Shown: piece by piece, positions 63,230 to 64,000 of the stretch | Position numbering within the stretch: the stretch's first letter is position 1 | Layout: every line of letters starts with the position of its first letter | Assembly: GCA_012934845.2 (NCBI GenBank) | Contig: WNNJ02003181.1 | Coordinates: forward strand, 1-64,000 | Length of the DNA: 64,000 bases | From: Pomphorhynchus laevis | Taxonomy: Eukaryota; Acanthocephala; Palaeacanthocephala; Echinorhynchida; Pomphorhynchidae | Reading direction: 5' to 3' | Program-made: the position numbers and the translations under genes | Notes under the pieces: generated by a model | Told to the model about the DNA's origin: nothing | The model's database searches: none | The model's input: the letters and a program-made list of their open reading frames with translations, nothing else

Positions 63230-64000
63230 TCCTGAAGCAGTCTACTGTGTTCTGCACGACAAACTCTCGATGATCGATATCTAACTATGTGGATCGTCTT
63301 GAAACACTTGCGCGACAATGCACCTTCAAAGATGTGAAAGCTAAGGAGCTGTGCGATATTCTTATTTGCGATTCATTTATTACGGGTTTACAATCGAACG
63401 AGATTCGTCAACGCATACTCGAGACTAATGACATCGACAAAGAGAAAGCTTATCAAGTCGCTCGAACGATTGAAGCAGCTCAAACTCAATCAAACGAATA
63501 TCGACACACATCCGAATTCACAGTAAATGCCTTAAGGGAAACCAAAGGTTCAAAAGGAAATACTGATATTTCTGAAAGTGAAGAATCTATTGCCGTAGCT
63601 CAAAAGATCAACAAGAAAAGGTGCTACTTTTGTGGTGGAGTTATGCATACACGAAATCGTTGTCCAGCCCGGGATGCTGAATGTTCATTCTGCTTAAAAC
63701 GTGGACACTACGAAAAAGTTTGTCGAACTAAGTTGCTTCGATCTCGACGAAAATACAATCGTAGTACTCGACCATACGCGTCCGACTGTGAATCACTTAA
63801 TATCATATCCTGTCAAAATGCAAATGGTGATGCATCAAAACTTGACGACATGACGGTACAAGTTCGCGTTGGAACACAACAGCTGGATGCTCTTATCGAT
63901 ACAGGGAGCTCTTCCAACTTTGTCGATTCATCAGTTATTCGAAAACTAGGTATTCCTACAGAATCTTGTTGCGTTAGGATTTCCATGGCTAATTCATCAT
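63230..64000 (+). mobile_element. Ty3/Gypsy-type LTR retrotransposon, 5' part, runs out of window
   Basis: Plus-strand frame with the C-terminal half of Gag, two zinc knuckles at 63622-63723 (CYFCGGVMHTRNRC, CSFCLKRGHYEKVC) and the start of an aspartic protease (LIDTGSSSNFVD, 63889 on). RT and integrase, if present, lie beyond 64000. The frame from about 63280 to the window edge looks whole, suggesting modest age. It points away from METAP1. Confidence 0.88.

Overview
The window is AT-rich metazoan nuclear DNA. It holds two conserved host genes with many short exons and long introns, arranged tail to tail, and most of the remaining recognisable sequence is transposon remains. On the + strand is DAP3 (mitochondrial small-subunit ribosomal protein mS29), with 11 exons between 3324 and 22843; its first exon(s) were not found. 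On the - strand is METAP1 (cytosolic methionine aminopeptidase 1), whose 13 coding exons between 62909 and 23489 give a complete 367-residue reading. I assembled both genes by matching exon translations to the families and checking splice signals and intron phase, which agree at every junction. The stop codons lie about 645 bp apart.

The organism is an invertebrate animal, but its phylum is not resolved from this window. Penelope-like elements (PLEs) of several kinds, Jockey/R1-like and RTE-like LINEs, a mariner relative, foldback elements and a Ty3/Gypsy-type LTR element occur together. Flatworms and arachnids are two possibilities that cannot be told apart here.

Layout. 1-3323: decayed PLE, a Naiad-type tail and unassigned DNA. 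3324-22843: DAP3, with introns carrying PLE fragments, a tandem foldback array (4.7-5.3 kb), two Naiad-type PLEs (13.5-16.4 and 20.8-22.7 kb) and an RTE-like LINE piece. 22844-23488: intergenic. 23489-62909: METAP1. Its last intron (11.8 kb) holds two Jockey/R1-like LINEs nested in and beside inverted PLE copies. Other introns carry an unclassified RT fossil, PLE endonuclease and pLTR pieces, an RTE-like LINE, a third Naiad-type copy, a 700-bp mariner derivative with perfect 42-bp inverted repeats, tandem pLTRs with hammerhead ribozymes, and a foldback element with 125-bp arms. 63.2-64 kb: the 5' part of an LTR retrotransposon just upstream of METAP1.

The most interesting signals are three small type I hammerhead motifs with a palindromic stem III in PLE terminal repeats, PLEs whose GIY-YIG endonuclease remnant lies upstream of the RT (the permuted Naiad arrangement), two LINE copies with near-identical ORF2 but strongly diverged ORF1, and a LINE insertion dated by a paralogous empty site within the window.
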